DNA from: Agapetus fuscipes | Taxonomy: Eukaryota; Arthropoda; Insecta; Trichoptera; Glossosomatidae | Assembly: GCA_951799405.1 (NCBI GenBank) | Contig: OX637339.1 | Span: 5,146,001-5,210,000 of the forward strand | Direction: 5' to 3' | Length of the DNA stretch: 64,000 bases | Part shown: one piece after another, positions 54,871 through 64,000 of the stretch | Layout: every line of letters starts with the position of its first letter | Position numbering within the stretch: the stretch's first letter is position 1 | Notes under the pieces: model-generated | What the model was told of the DNA's origin: nothing | The model's database searches: none | The model's input: the letters and a program-made list of their open reading frames with translations, nothing else | Translations under genes and position numbers: made by a program

Positions 54871-54912
54871 CGCCCTGATGAGGGATCGTGATACCGATCC
54901 GAAACGTCGGCT
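54871..54912 (+). ncRNA. Hammerhead-like motif 6, exact core
   Basis: The consensus core CTGATGA (54875-54881) and GAAAC-GTC (54901-54908) are exact. Stem II is a perfect 5-bp pair GGATC (54883-54887) / GATCC (54896-54900) with an 8-base loop and one unpaired G before it. Stem I is short (GCC 54872-54874 with GGC 54909-54911). Confidence 0.5.
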
Positions 54913-55489
54913 AAAAGATATTCAACGGATTACCCGAAAACTAATGAACAAATATATTTGCAACTGAGATTAGAGATTACTGTAGGTGCTATAAGTTTTA
55001 GTTAATGATTTGTACAGCACCTTTTCACAACTCTTGGTCATCTCATAGGCGCTTGCTCGACAGGTGGATCTTTGAACTTTTTCTAAGATTCATGTTGCCC
55101 ATATCACCTGGGACGCCATTCTTTACAGTTGGAACGGCAACCTTGAGAGCTTGATCTCTGAAATACGTCTTATTTCTCATTCTGGCAAACCGTCCTTTAA
55201 CGGACCGTGGTATGATGCTGATGATGTGATGTGTTGCCGTCCTATAAATTGCTTATATTTGCTGGATTTAAGATAGTTACTTTAAAAGATCACTGCTATG
55301 GTTTATTCGTAGCCCAGAGCCTACAGCTTAGCTTGGTTCCCTTCACATCCGTTACCATCCCCTGCCACTCCCTCCCTCCTCACGTCATGTTAATTGAACG
55401 ACTTTACACCCAGAGCTGGGAAGGGCAGATCTCCATAATACCTGGCAGTGGCGCAGAGCCACAATAACTCGATTCTTGCCAACCTCTCT

Positions 55490-55690
55490 TTTCAAATCTT
55501 CCTATTTGAAAGATTCTATGGATCTGTTTGTGCCGCTACTTCCGTCTCCTGTGAGGTGGACTACCAGCTATCACGCCATCTCTTCGGAGGTCTTCCCAGG
55601 TGTCTGCTTTCGTTTGGTTTCTCTTGAAGATCAATTAGTGGGATCCTATCATCTCCCATTCTATTAACGTGTACTAGTATCGTCGTAGTG
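55490..55690 (-). pseudogene. LINE C-terminal fragment
   Basis: Minus strand: VNRMGDDRIPLIDLQEKPNE then GRPPKRWRDSW and stop, the HVxRMxDxRIP...GRPPKRWRDDL block of insect LINEs. Confidence 0.6.
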
Positions 55691-55789
55691 TACTGTATTT
55701 TTTCTTATTTCTGTGTTTTGTAGCCGATCTTATAGAGTGTTTCCGGTGATAAATCGTAATGTTTTCACTTCCAAAGTTCTCAGAAGGTT

Positions 55790-56640
55790 TTTTTTTTTAA
55801 GAAAGCCTATGCGGGAGACTCCCTAGATTCGAGAGACTCTAAGGGTCTATGACACTTGTTATAGTGCCGCAGAGGTGTTGGTGATGTGGCAGTTGTCCAT
55901 GTCCGGTTGCAGGGCCGTTAGCTGCGCAGTGCTGTGGTGTGTGTGGCGTTGCTTTGTTTTGAGACACTGAGAGGAAATGGCGATTGATATTGGATTTGAA
56001 AAGGGCAAGGTTAAATTGGGATGGAAACACAGATACCGGTAACTCATTCCATAAGCGGGCAGTTTCGCAAAGGAATGAGTTGTGAAAACACCAAGTTCTC
56101 ATAGTTTTGATATCGACTGCAAATGGTTGAATGTGAGCCGTTCTACGAGTTGCCCTTGTTGTGACGAGAGGAGGGGTATAGTGAGGATATTTCATCAGAG
56201 CAGACGCCATTGTAGTACCTATAGAAGAGACTGATCATTCCAACTTTCCTTCTGTGCTCAAGAGAATGTAGGTTGGCTGTGAGAATGGGATCATCAATCA
56301 GCTTCACCGCTCTTCTTTGCACAGAATCAAGTTGGTCACACAGCCTCTTTGGTATACCGGACCAGAGATGGCTGTTATACTCTATAATTGGACGGATTTG
56401 AGATTTATATAGAGTCAGCAGTTGAGCTGAAGTAAAAAATCTACGAGCTCTATATAGTACGCCTAGTCGCCGGAAGGCCGAAGTGGTTCGAGATGAGATG
56501 GCGTCTTGATATTTCAGCTCTGATGAAAGAGAAACACCGAGAAGATCTAAGTGGTTTTGGTTGGGTAAGGGGACGTTGTCAAAAGTTGGGAAATTGGGGT
56601 TTGGAGCCCTTTTCAGGGATATCTAACATGCCTGCGTTTT
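55790..56640 (-). pseudogene. Jockey/CR1-type LINE, reverse transcriptase 3' part and 3' end
   Basis: The longest retrotransposon copy in the window. Minus strand from 56590: LLGVSLSSELKYQDAI, LGVLYRARRFF, LLTLYKSQIRPIIEYNSHLW, LDSVQRRAVKLIDDP, LEHRRKVGMISLFYRYYNGV, then, after a frameshift near 56150-56200, TRATRRTAHIQPF, FLCETARLWNELPVSVFPS and FKSNINRHF. This order (thumb region and post-RT tail) is typical of Jockey/CR1-like elements. The 3' UTR ends with the ACTCCCTAGATT motif and an A-run (read on the minus strand) at about 55795. It is 5'-truncated, with no YADD catalytic motif retained. Confidence 0.88.
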
Positions 56641-56721
56641 TTTAACATTAAATTCAACGAGATTGTCAGCTCCCCAGTGGCTGACAGCTTTGAGGTCAGT
56701 GTTGATGTGTTTTGTTCTCGA

Positions 56722-56886
56722 ACAGTCCGTAGTTCAGTGGTAACTTTTCGGACTCGTAAATGGAAAGTTGTATTATATTTTCACTGAGCTCTTCGCTGAG
56801 CTAAAAACTTCATAAACCTATACCAAAGACCCATCATCAAAGGTCCATCCAGCCTTGCAGCAACTGGGCCTTGCTTGAGCATTGGC
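56722..56886 (+). repeat. SINE-B, B box deleted
   Basis: CAGTCCGTAGTTCAGTGG to TTGAGCATTGGCGG. Confidence 0.7.
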
Positions 56887-57318
56887 GGAAATATTAAAAA
56901 TACTTAATATTAAATAGTATATTTATTTACAAAGCTTTAAAAACGTTTATTTCTAAAACTTCTCACCCTTTGCCACTGCAAGCTGATATAGTACCTAGTT
57001 ATGCTATAACTTAAGCCAGGACTGTGTTCTGCCACATGCCTACGCAAATATTTCAATTTAAATGGTATGGTCGCGGAATGTTTGTGGAGCTTTCGTTTTG
57101 TGAGCCTGAAGTATGAGGCCGCACTCTCTAAAACTGGTTATTTTAATTATAATGGATAGTTAACGTGCAGTAACAATGAATATTAATACAAGATAAACCT
57201 TATATGCCTCCCAAAACATAAGACTGAGCTAGCGTGACCAATATTTTCTTTACATGGTTGTAAGGAAAATTCCCCATTTAATTAATTTTTACATGGAATA
57301 AACGTTCTTTAATCATAG

Positions 57319-57483
57319 ATAACCGTTGTGTAGCCTAGTGGTTAAGGCTTCGAACTCGTATTCCGAAGGTTGTGAGTTCGATTCGCGAAGGAACACAAAA
57401 AAGTTTTGTTAAACATGCTATTTACTGGGCTAAAATGTTCATTTACCCTTAACAAAACAGGACCAAAAGTCCATCCAGCCTTA
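57319..57483 (+). repeat. SINE-B, diverged
   Basis: GTGTAGCCTAGTGGTTAAGG, GTGAGTTCGATTCGCG, CCATCCAGCCTTA. Confidence 0.65.
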
Positions 57484-57536
57484 TTTAAACATGCTCTTAA
57501 CTGTAAAATAAGTCAGTTCTACCTGCCACCTACCAC

Positions 57537-57597
57537 TCCTACGGGGAGAATGCGGCAAGAAGTTACGCTATATGTGTAGCTTAGTTGAGTTTGCGTT
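57537..57597 (+). repeat. SINE-C 3' end
   Basis: GGGGAGAATGCGGCAAG to GTGTAGCTTAGTTGAG. Confidence 0.6.
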
Positions 57598-58034
57598 ATA
57601 ATATATCGACGGTTAAAAGGCAGTAATAAGTGACATTTTGGTCAAAAATGAGTTATGAATGCTATCCTTCTTTCCGCTCCTAATTTTCCGCTCTTTCTAA
57701 TGCGCTAACTCCCATATCTCTACGATGATTTTTGTGCTGTTCATGCCCAACCAAACAACTGCGTTTTCGAAGTATAGTGTTGGTCAAGGCCTTGGGTGTT
57801 GGTGTAACCGACAAGATTTTGGCCTTTTTTGTCCTAAAGGCGCTTGTGACATAAAAAAAAATCGTAAAACCACATTAATAGGAAAGCCAATAAACGCCTT
57901 TATTTTATTTTTATTTTAGTGCTGTTTTGACTTTAACGATTCACATTTTTCTGCAATCTCAAACTTTAAACTGCTGAAACAATTTAGTTTATGTCGCTTA
58001 TTACCCGCCTATTACTGCCTTTTACCGTCGATAT

Positions 58035-58111
58035 ATTTTTTGTTCTCCGGGAATCAAATCCACAACTTATCGATCAAGAGTACGTAGCGTTAAGCGCTAG
58101 ACTACAGACCA
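58035..58111 (-). repeat. SINE-B head
   Basis: GGGAATCAAATCCACAAC (B box) and AAGCGCTAGACTACAGACC (A box) on the minus strand. Confidence 0.6.
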
Positions 58112-58521
58112 AATTTTTCTTTTTTATAATATCACAACTATAAAACTTCCATTACATATCTCCATTAGATACACCATGAACATGAGATGTGGCCTTAAAT
58201 TAATTAAATACTAACTCCAATTACGCTCGAGTAACGTAAAGCCCCCTAGGCTTGGTTTTGTTATTATGTTATTCAAAACTCATTAACGTTATGCCTGCGC
58301 CTTCATTTATTGTAAAGACTTGAAGGTTTACCTCAATCAACAAAGATGAAATACCTCCATTAAGAGAAATAATGATTCAAAAGTCCGTTCCTTTAGGCTT
58401 GATAACTGTTCATCTTGATTTAGCTCAAAAACAAAATCATTTCATGATTTTTTTCTTTTTCTGGAAATTGTTTCTACGTTGGTCCATCCTATTATCTTTT
58501 GCACGTGGTATTATCATACAC

Positions 58522-58772
58522 GTGGATGATTTATTTGATGAGCGCTGTTTTCGTGTGAATCACACCCCTCTGAGAGCTTGGCTGTCGCTACAAAGCACCA
58601 ATTCTCAAGTATTATTTTGTGACCAGTCTGTTTTTTAAAGGTAAATGAATCTTTTCAACCCAGCGAAGAGGATTTTTGAAAATATTTTCAAAAATGCTCC
58701 GACGGGAATCGAATTCATGATCTTCGGAATACGAGTATACAGTCTCAACCACTACACTACAGACCTGCTCAC
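58522..58772 (-). repeat. SINE-B, diverged
   Basis: TTTGATGAGCGCTGTTTTCG to ACCACTACACTACAGACC. Confidence 0.7.
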
Positions 58773-59011
58773 GTTTCGTTATAAATTTGCGTGTAACGTC
58801 TTTCAGTTAGAGTTTTGTTACTCAGTGCATTTGTGGTTATTTACTTTGCTGTCGTCTCTTTAGTTTAACCCTTCATCTTTATCATTTGCATGGAGATCTA
58901 TGTTTTTTTTTTATTTAACCGGTAGTACGTTAATAAATCGTACTCATCCTGTAACCATATATTCTTCTTCATGTGCCCTGTCGCGTCCTCCCAGCATTAC
59001 CGATTGCCTCA

Positions 59012-59132
59012 GCTAACAAGGAGTTGCGGGGTATATGTTCATGCGAGATTTGTTTTTTTTTTTTGTAAGACCACTAGGTGCATTAAATATGATCCTAAAA
59101 TGCTAACATATCTTTGTCAATTTAGATTATAA
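59012..59132 (+). repeat. RepA tail half, diverged
   Basis: GGAGTTGCGGGGTATATG to CTTTGTCAATTTAGATTATA; a SINE-B tail follows. Confidence 0.55.
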
Positions 59133-59436
59133 TAATAATATAATAATATTAGGATGATTTATTTGGTGAGCGCTGTTTTTGTGTGTATCACACCTCAAGA
59201 GCCCTCTGCAAGCTTGGTCGTCGCTGTAGAAAGCGGCAATTCTCAAGCAAGACCCAGTTGTTGTAAGGTTGGATGGACCTTTCAGTGACCGATCGTTGGT
59301 AAAGGTTTATGAATTTTTCAAGCCAGCGAAGAGCACATTTGGAAATATAAATGGTATATTATTTGTGCTCCACCAGGATCCAAATCTACAATCTTCCATT
59401 TCCGAAGTGTTGCCACTGGACTACGGATCGGTCCAA
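59133..59436 (-). repeat. SINE-B, complete
   Basis: AATAATATTAGGATGATTT to GGACTACGGATCGGTCC. Confidence 0.82.
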
Positions 59437-59613
59437 GAGCATTTATTTTTTGTTTCTTAATTTTCAAAATGTAGGGTTACAAACTAAATGCTTCATCACG
59501 GTTATTGCGCAACACATCTGATCCATCCATGGATCGTCGTCTTTTTGTATGGAAAATTCACGTTAGGTGGCATTTGAGCCATGCATTTTCTGTGTGTAAA
59601 TAACACCGTATAT

Positions 59614-59864
59614 CAGAGGTGCCCATACGGTCGATCGCGGGAGGTTTTAAGGTCGATCGTCGAGGATAGCTAAAATTTCAGTGATCGACCTTAAAACTCA
59701 TTTGACATTTTGCAATTAATGTAATTTTACTTAAGCTATTTTTTTTATGCTATTTATTATGAATTATGAGTTATATTTGTTGGGCTAAACAGTTAAAATG
59801 TCGATCTCCTATTCATAAATTTTTGCTAAGTCGATCTCCTCAAGAAAAAGTATAGGCACCCCTG
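59614..59864. mobile_element. hAT MITE (251 bp)
   Basis: TIRs CAGAGGTGCCCATAC and GTATAGGCACCCCTG (13 of 15) with the exact 8-bp duplication CCGTATAT (59606-59613; 59865-59872). Subterminal TCGATCGCGGGAGG repeats suit hAT transposase binding. Confidence 0.9.
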
Positions 59865-60012
59865 CCGTATATGATTTCCTTAATACAAGAAAACATCAAG
59901 AAAAATTGCAATTTCCAAGATATATTTTTTTGTATTAAATTGCACTACTGTTCAAATTGATTCATCGACTTAATGCAACAAATGTGTATTGTTCAGTTGT
60001 TAATAGTTATTT

Positions 60013-60213
60013 ATGCCACTGCCTTGTAATGATAGTCTTTGTAACACGAGTGCTAGTTTGTGCCATGAGGCGCAGCCGAATGGCACAATAGAAAGCACTA
60101 AGGTACAAAGGCTAATTACGTGCAGTGGCATACAATACTTTTTCTACGACCATGAAAGATTTAACAAAATAGGGAGTAATAGTCATTATAATGTACTCGT
60201 CCATTTGAAGTAA
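60013..60213 (+). CDS. Unrecognised 66-codon ORF, possible gene or repeat remnant
   Basis: The ORF lies outside the identified repeats and has a balanced amino-acid content with four cysteines in the first half. The segments TKVQRLITCSGIQYFFYDHE and NSHYNVLVHLK look less random than neighbouring frames. No splice acceptor or promoter was convincing, and no domain was recognised. It may equally be part of an unlisted transposable element, since a RepA tail and a MITE core follow within 100 bases. Confidence 0.2.
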   Translation: MPLPCNDSLCNTSASLCHEAQPNGTIESTKVQRLITCSGIQYFFYDHERFNKIGSNSHYNVLVHLK

Positions 60214-60289
60214 TTAAAACCTTACCTTTGTCAAAACGTGTGATTTATCATTCCCTTCGATTATCTAATCAAACTTAAGTTGTAAAGAT

Positions 60290-60390
60290 ATACCTACCGA
60301 ATATCAGTAATATTGTATGAAGTCTAATCAGCTGGTCGCATGCGGCCATCTTGGATTGACAGGTCTTCATACCCCCATACAAGATTGACA
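60290..60390. mobile_element. Remnant of the 44745-type MITE
   Basis: Core GCGGCCATCTTGGATTGACA with TGTATGAAGTCTAATCAGCT; both TIRs are lost. Confidence 0.55.
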
Positions 60391-60460
60391 TTTGAAATTA
60401 AAAAATGGTTCCAATTCTGACAATGCGCATGCGCACGTTTTCATTTCAACACGGTTACCG

Positions 60461-60485
60461 GTTGCGTAATGTTACATTACGCAAC
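60461..60485. repeat. Perfect 12-bp palindrome
   Basis: GTTGCGTAATGT, one T, ACATTACGCAAC. Confidence 0.7.
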
Positions 60486-60927
60486 GGGTGTAGAAATGTA
60501 TGGCATTGTGATTGCGTTAGCCGTTTTGTAATTAGTAAATTACCAAATGGGAGTAGAAAAACACCATTAAACTATGGGGTACTCATTAAATTGTATTTAT
60601 TCTACCAAATCAAGACCTTGGTATCAGGTCCACAGCTCGGTGCAACAGGTGAACGGTTCAACTCACTGTCGATATTCAATAACAACAGAGTCGTGATCAC
60701 GAGCTATTCCAACCTCAAGAATAAAACTAAACGTTTACGTTCAAGAAGATAATTTTTGCAAAAATACTTTGAAATTAAATTAACGCCTCTTGTGAGCGTT
60801 TGAGTTTAATACAGGTTCAGGAAAACTTCGTGGTTAAGTTAAAATGTAAAAGGGTACGAGCTTGCAGCGTGACATCTGATTCTCATGGTTCAAAAGCTAC
60901 CAGAAGAACATAACTTCGTTATTTCTA

Positions 60928-61174
60928 TATCTATAATCTAAGCTGCAAAGATATGCCAACATCAAAGGCTCAAATTAAATGAATGACCACAAACAGGCAC
61001 ATGCAGGTTCGCGCCTACGCATTCTGCATGTGTCCAAACAAATTAAAAACCTCACATGGACATAAACCTTGCAATTCCTGCCACCTTTCCCTGAAACTGG
61101 AGTGGCATTGGCAAAAGTGAACCAATTTTTACAGCACGGGGGGTCAGCCTCATATTAACCTATCAGTCAAGGAG
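60928..61174 (-). repeat. RepA copy, full length
   Basis: ATCTATAATCTAAGCTGC to AACCTATCAGTCAAGGAG. Its CCTGCCACCTTTCCCTG spelling is close to that amplified in the 80-bp satellite. Confidence 0.82.
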
Positions 61175-61185
61175 CGCTAGTTGTT

Positions 61186-61493
61186 AATAATAATAATATT
61201 AGGATGATTCATTTGGTGACCGCTGTTTTTGTGAGAATCACACCTCAAGAGCCCTCTGCGAGCATGACCGTCGCTATAGAAAGCGCCAATTCTCTAACAT
61301 GACATCGTTGCTGTAAGGCTTGATGGAGCTTTGGAAACCGGTCATTGGTAAAGGTATGTAAATTTTTCACCCAGCAAAGACCGTATTTGAAAAGATAAAT
61401 GGTACTTACATTTTTTGTTTTCCGCCAGAATTCGAACCTCCAAACTTCCAATTACGAGTCAGAAGTCTTAACCACTTGACTACGGACCGGTGA
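61186..61493 (-). repeat. SINE-B, complete
   Basis: AATAATAATATTAGGATG to GACTACGGACCGGTGA. Confidence 0.82.
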
Positions 61494-61527
61494 AGTGTGA
61501 TAATCCGTCTATACGCAAAACGCAAAA

Positions 61528-61612
61528 AAAAACGCAACTAAGCTACACTATATAGTGTACTTCTTGCCGCGTTATCCCCGAAGGGGTCGCATGTGGCGAG
61601 TTGAACCTAGCT
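61528..61612 (-). repeat. SINE-C 3' end
   Basis: AACGCAACTAAGCTACAC to CATGTGGCGAGTTGAACC. Confidence 0.7.
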
Positions 61613-62101
61613 CAGTTAATAGAATGCTAACCTTCCTTCTGAGGTTATTGGGATCGAGCATTTTGAATTGCCGCTCCTCTATTGTTGAATAAAGCACTAG
61701 CTGCAAGCCGTGGAGAGCGCGAATGTTTTCTTTCGCAAAATACTCCTAAATCTTGATCAACACAGTTTATTTCATATTGATCTAATTAAACTAAACAAGC
61801 TAACTTCACGTTGAACTATCAAAAGTAAGGTTTCGCAATATGGAGGTTGTAATTCCGATTTTCACTACGTTCAGTATAAGCCGTGTAGGTCTATTGTGCC
61901 CGTACTCTTCAAAATACAACTGAAAGAGCACTTTATTATGGCCCCAAGCAAGAGTTAGGGAGGCAGAGCCGTTCTAGAAAGATGAAGCCATGGGTAAAAG
62001 ATTCTTTGATACATCTTCGACTCGATTAGTGCAAAAATCAATGAGCTATTGTAAGTATAAACGGCCAAAATTTAGCAAAAATACGCTATCGACCGGACCG
62101 G
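61613..62101. other. Unassigned
   Basis: No exon or repeat family seen. Confidence 0.4.
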
Positions 62102-62284
62102 ATCTAATCTAATCTAATCTAAGCTGCAAAGATATATATCATTTAAGATTAATATTAAATGCATTCCCACAAGCAGACATGTATAATTTCGCGCTAACAC
62201 ATGCCGCATGTGGACCTACAATATAAAAACCCAATCTCAAATGAACATAAGCCCTGCAACTCTTGCCGTCCTTCCCTGAAACCG
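62102..62284 (-). repeat. RepA copy, head lost
   Basis: Three TAATC units to CTTCCCTGAAACCGG. Confidence 0.78.
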
Positions 62285-62344
62285 GACGTTAATCAAATAC
62301 ATAGAAGTGTGACTTTTGCTCGCCGATTTTTTTTTCTAAGTACA

Positions 62345-62428
62345 TTTTGAGGGCTCTTGAAGTGTGATACCCACAAAAACAGCGCTCACCAAATAAATTA
62401 GTCTGTTTTTTTTTTTTATTATTAGAAA
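62345..62428 (+). repeat. SINE-B 3' end
   Basis: TTGAGGGCTCTTGAAGTGTG to the T-rich/ATT tail. Confidence 0.65.
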
Positions 62429-62471
62429 TATTTATACAACTCTCCCTAAGCCGTCCCTGATTACTTTAGCA

Positions 62472-63279
62472 CAGTGGTTCCCAAACTATGGTACGCGTAC
62501 CACCAGTGGTACGCGACGCTTCTCAAGGTGGTACGCAAGCAGCCATGGCCATAGGAAATACATAGTAAATAATAAGATAAAACGTTTTTTAATTTCGCGC
62601 TTCAAGTTAAGTACAACTGAGCCAAATATTTCCTCTTTTGTTTCGAACATGCAGCACCATTTTTCAGACTAAGACAGGCCTGTCCCGCCACGATTACAAA
62701 AATATTAAATCTGGCCCTCCACAATATTATGTGGGACGACCCTGCACTAAGAGATTTGTATTTTTCACTATAATAAATAAATAAGCATAATGTTTTCATT
62801 AACAGTTGCAGTTTTTATTACTTTACCATTTGAATGATTTTTTTAACTGTTGTTGTTTAACTGGTCCAGTCGATAGCTCAGTTGGTAGAGTGCTTGCATT
62901 CTACCCCGTGATCTCGGGTTCGAATCCCACCGAGGAGGGTGTCAGAAATGATTTCCTATTTCGGTGTTTATTTCAAACCCCATAATAAAAATACTGGCAA
63001 GGTTTACTCAGCCTTCACAAGAAATGAGTACCAGCCCCCTCGGGAGCTGGGAAACCCCCACTTCAACTGAAGTGGTTGGCGTAAGGACGGCCCCCTTACC
63101 TGTAAAAATAAATAGGTTCAACTCGCCACATGCGACCCCTTCGAGGGATAACGCGGCAAGAAGTTACACTATATGTGTAGCTTATTGCGGTTTTTTTTTT
63201 TTGCGTTGCACTTCAGTGGTACGCCACTGTTTTATAATTTCATTAGTGGTACGCGAAATTAAAAGTTTGGGAACCACTG
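62472..63279. mobile_element. Non-autonomous hAT element (808 bp)
   Basis: TIRs CAGTGGTTCCCAAACT and AGTTTGGGAACCACTG (perfect) with the exact 8-bp duplication CTTTAGCA (62464-62471; 63280-63287). GGTACGCG subterminal repeats occur on both sides. Holds a SINE-C; no transposase remains. Confidence 0.93.
62863..63203 (+). repeat. SINE-C, complete, inside a hAT element
   Basis: GTCGATAGCTCAGTTGGTAG, GGGTTCGAATCCCACCG, GTGTAGCTTATTGCGG and a T-run. Confidence 0.85.
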
Positions 63280-63812
63280 CTTTAGCATATTATCTTAGTG
63301 CTACCGGTGCGGTGCTCGGAATGTATTTTTAACAATATTATTGTTAAAGCGAAGGTACGCCTCCGCGATCTCATGTCCATAGTGCTTTTAGCCAAGTCTG
63401 TATGGTGAGAGAGAATGCGGGCCCCATAGCAAGATATAAACATATTTCATACTTTTTATTTGAATAATACAACATAAATTATAATTCTGCCAAGTAATAT
63501 GTATGTGAGTAAAAAACCCACATGAAGAATATGAAATAATTTATTATCTTATTTACATTTTTCGTCACTTTTTACGCTGGCACTTTTGCAGTTGTTTCTT
63601 GCCCGCTCAGCAGGAAATCTTTTGCAGAAGCTAGCAAAACGTCACGAGCATCAGTATTCGAATAGGAGTTTTAAGCTTAAAAATCAATAGCCAGTATTTA
63701 TAAGATACTTAAGCCCAGTACACATATTAATATTGCTCATGTGAAATTACCTCTGTTGGAGATAAGACAAACAAGAACTAAGGGGACGATCTGTTGTCGT
63801 GGTCTATGGGAG

Positions 63813-63860
63813 CTGGCGGACGTTTCGTCCATGCCTCAAATAGGCTTCTTCAGCAAGATG
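63813..63860 (-). ncRNA. Hammerhead-like motif 7
   Basis: Minus strand: CTGAAGA (63853 to 63847), stem II strands GCCTAT and ATGGAC, GAAAC (63826 to 63822), GTC triplet. Followed by AGCTCCCATAGACCACG as in motif 4. Stem I is weak. Confidence 0.45.
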
Positions 63861-64000
63861 ATAATGTCGAATATCTGTTTTAGATTTTTCTAAGTCAAAA
63901 GTGAAAAACGTTAAAAAAATGATTTCTTGCAATAACGAAAATGGAAAAAAAACTAGTTTTGACATCTTTAACAGCAATATAAATTCTTCTTTTTTTTCAT

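Larger units (their letters stand above)
56887..58034. other. Unassigned between SINE fragments
   Basis: Apart from the SINE-B at 57319 and SINE-C at 57537 nothing is recognised. TATATCGACGGTTAAAAGGC at 57602 recurs inverted at 58017-58035, suggesting an element of about 430 bp (57600-58035). Confidence 0.35.

Noticed and set aside
60405..60752. 115-codon plus-strand ORF
   Set aside because: It starts in a MITE remnant and includes the 25-base palindrome; no recognisable domain.

Overview
This is a eukaryotic, AT-rich, intron- and intergene-dominated window with no bacterial or phage organisation. A 5S rRNA-derived segment of arthropod type, tRNA-headed SINEs, insect-style non-LTR retrotransposon ends, hAT elements and an LTR miniature primed by tRNA-Trp all point to an arthropod. 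An insect, possibly a lepidopteran with a repeat-inflated genome, is my best guess, held weakly. Almost every open reading frame longer than 60 codons is a chance frame or a decayed retrotransposon fragment.

Host genes are nearly absent. Four exon-like segments can be supported: a short first coding exon on + at 32595-32654, a GC-rich first coding exon on + at 44438-44628 whose peptide looks like the start of an ankyrin-repeat protein, a terminal exon on - at 51730-51984, and a weaker terminal exon on + at 14954-15180. They belong to at least three different genes, so the rest is long intron or intergenic DNA.

Repeat layout. The dominant family (here RepA, about 250 bp, 3' tail of GATTA/TAGATTA units) has about 42 copies on both strands. 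Three tRNA-headed SINE families follow: SINE-B (tail ATT), SINE-C (A/T tail) and SINE-D (A tail). LINE 3' ends of at least four types are scattered through the window. Nesting is extreme: a 999-bp TRIM-like LTR element sits in a LINE (3.3-4.3 kb), a hAT MITE in RepA (12.2 kb), a LINE in RepA (20.6 kb), a LINE in SINE-C (35.7 kb), a LINE in a MITE (34.1 kb), two MITEs in one SINE-D (44.7-45.4 kb) and a SINE-C in a hAT element (62.9 kb). A TTAA-flanked 5.2-kb unit (36.8-42.0 kb) holds about ten younger insertions.

The most unusual signals are these. (1) A dispersed set of hammerhead-ribozyme-like motifs (CTGAAGA, stem II, GAAAC, GTC) occurs at 2.2, 12.9, 19.0, 29.5, 44.3, 54.9 and 63.8 kb, as expected for Penelope-like or retrozyme-like retroelements. 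(2) A 14-unit, almost invariant 80-bp satellite at 25.3-26.4 kb is an amplified head of RepA; a parallel 28-bp minisatellite at 22.9-23.2 kb is an amplified head of SINE-D. (3) A 5S rRNA-SINE-B chimera lies inside a RepA copy at 40.5-40.9 kb and interrupts it without a target duplication.
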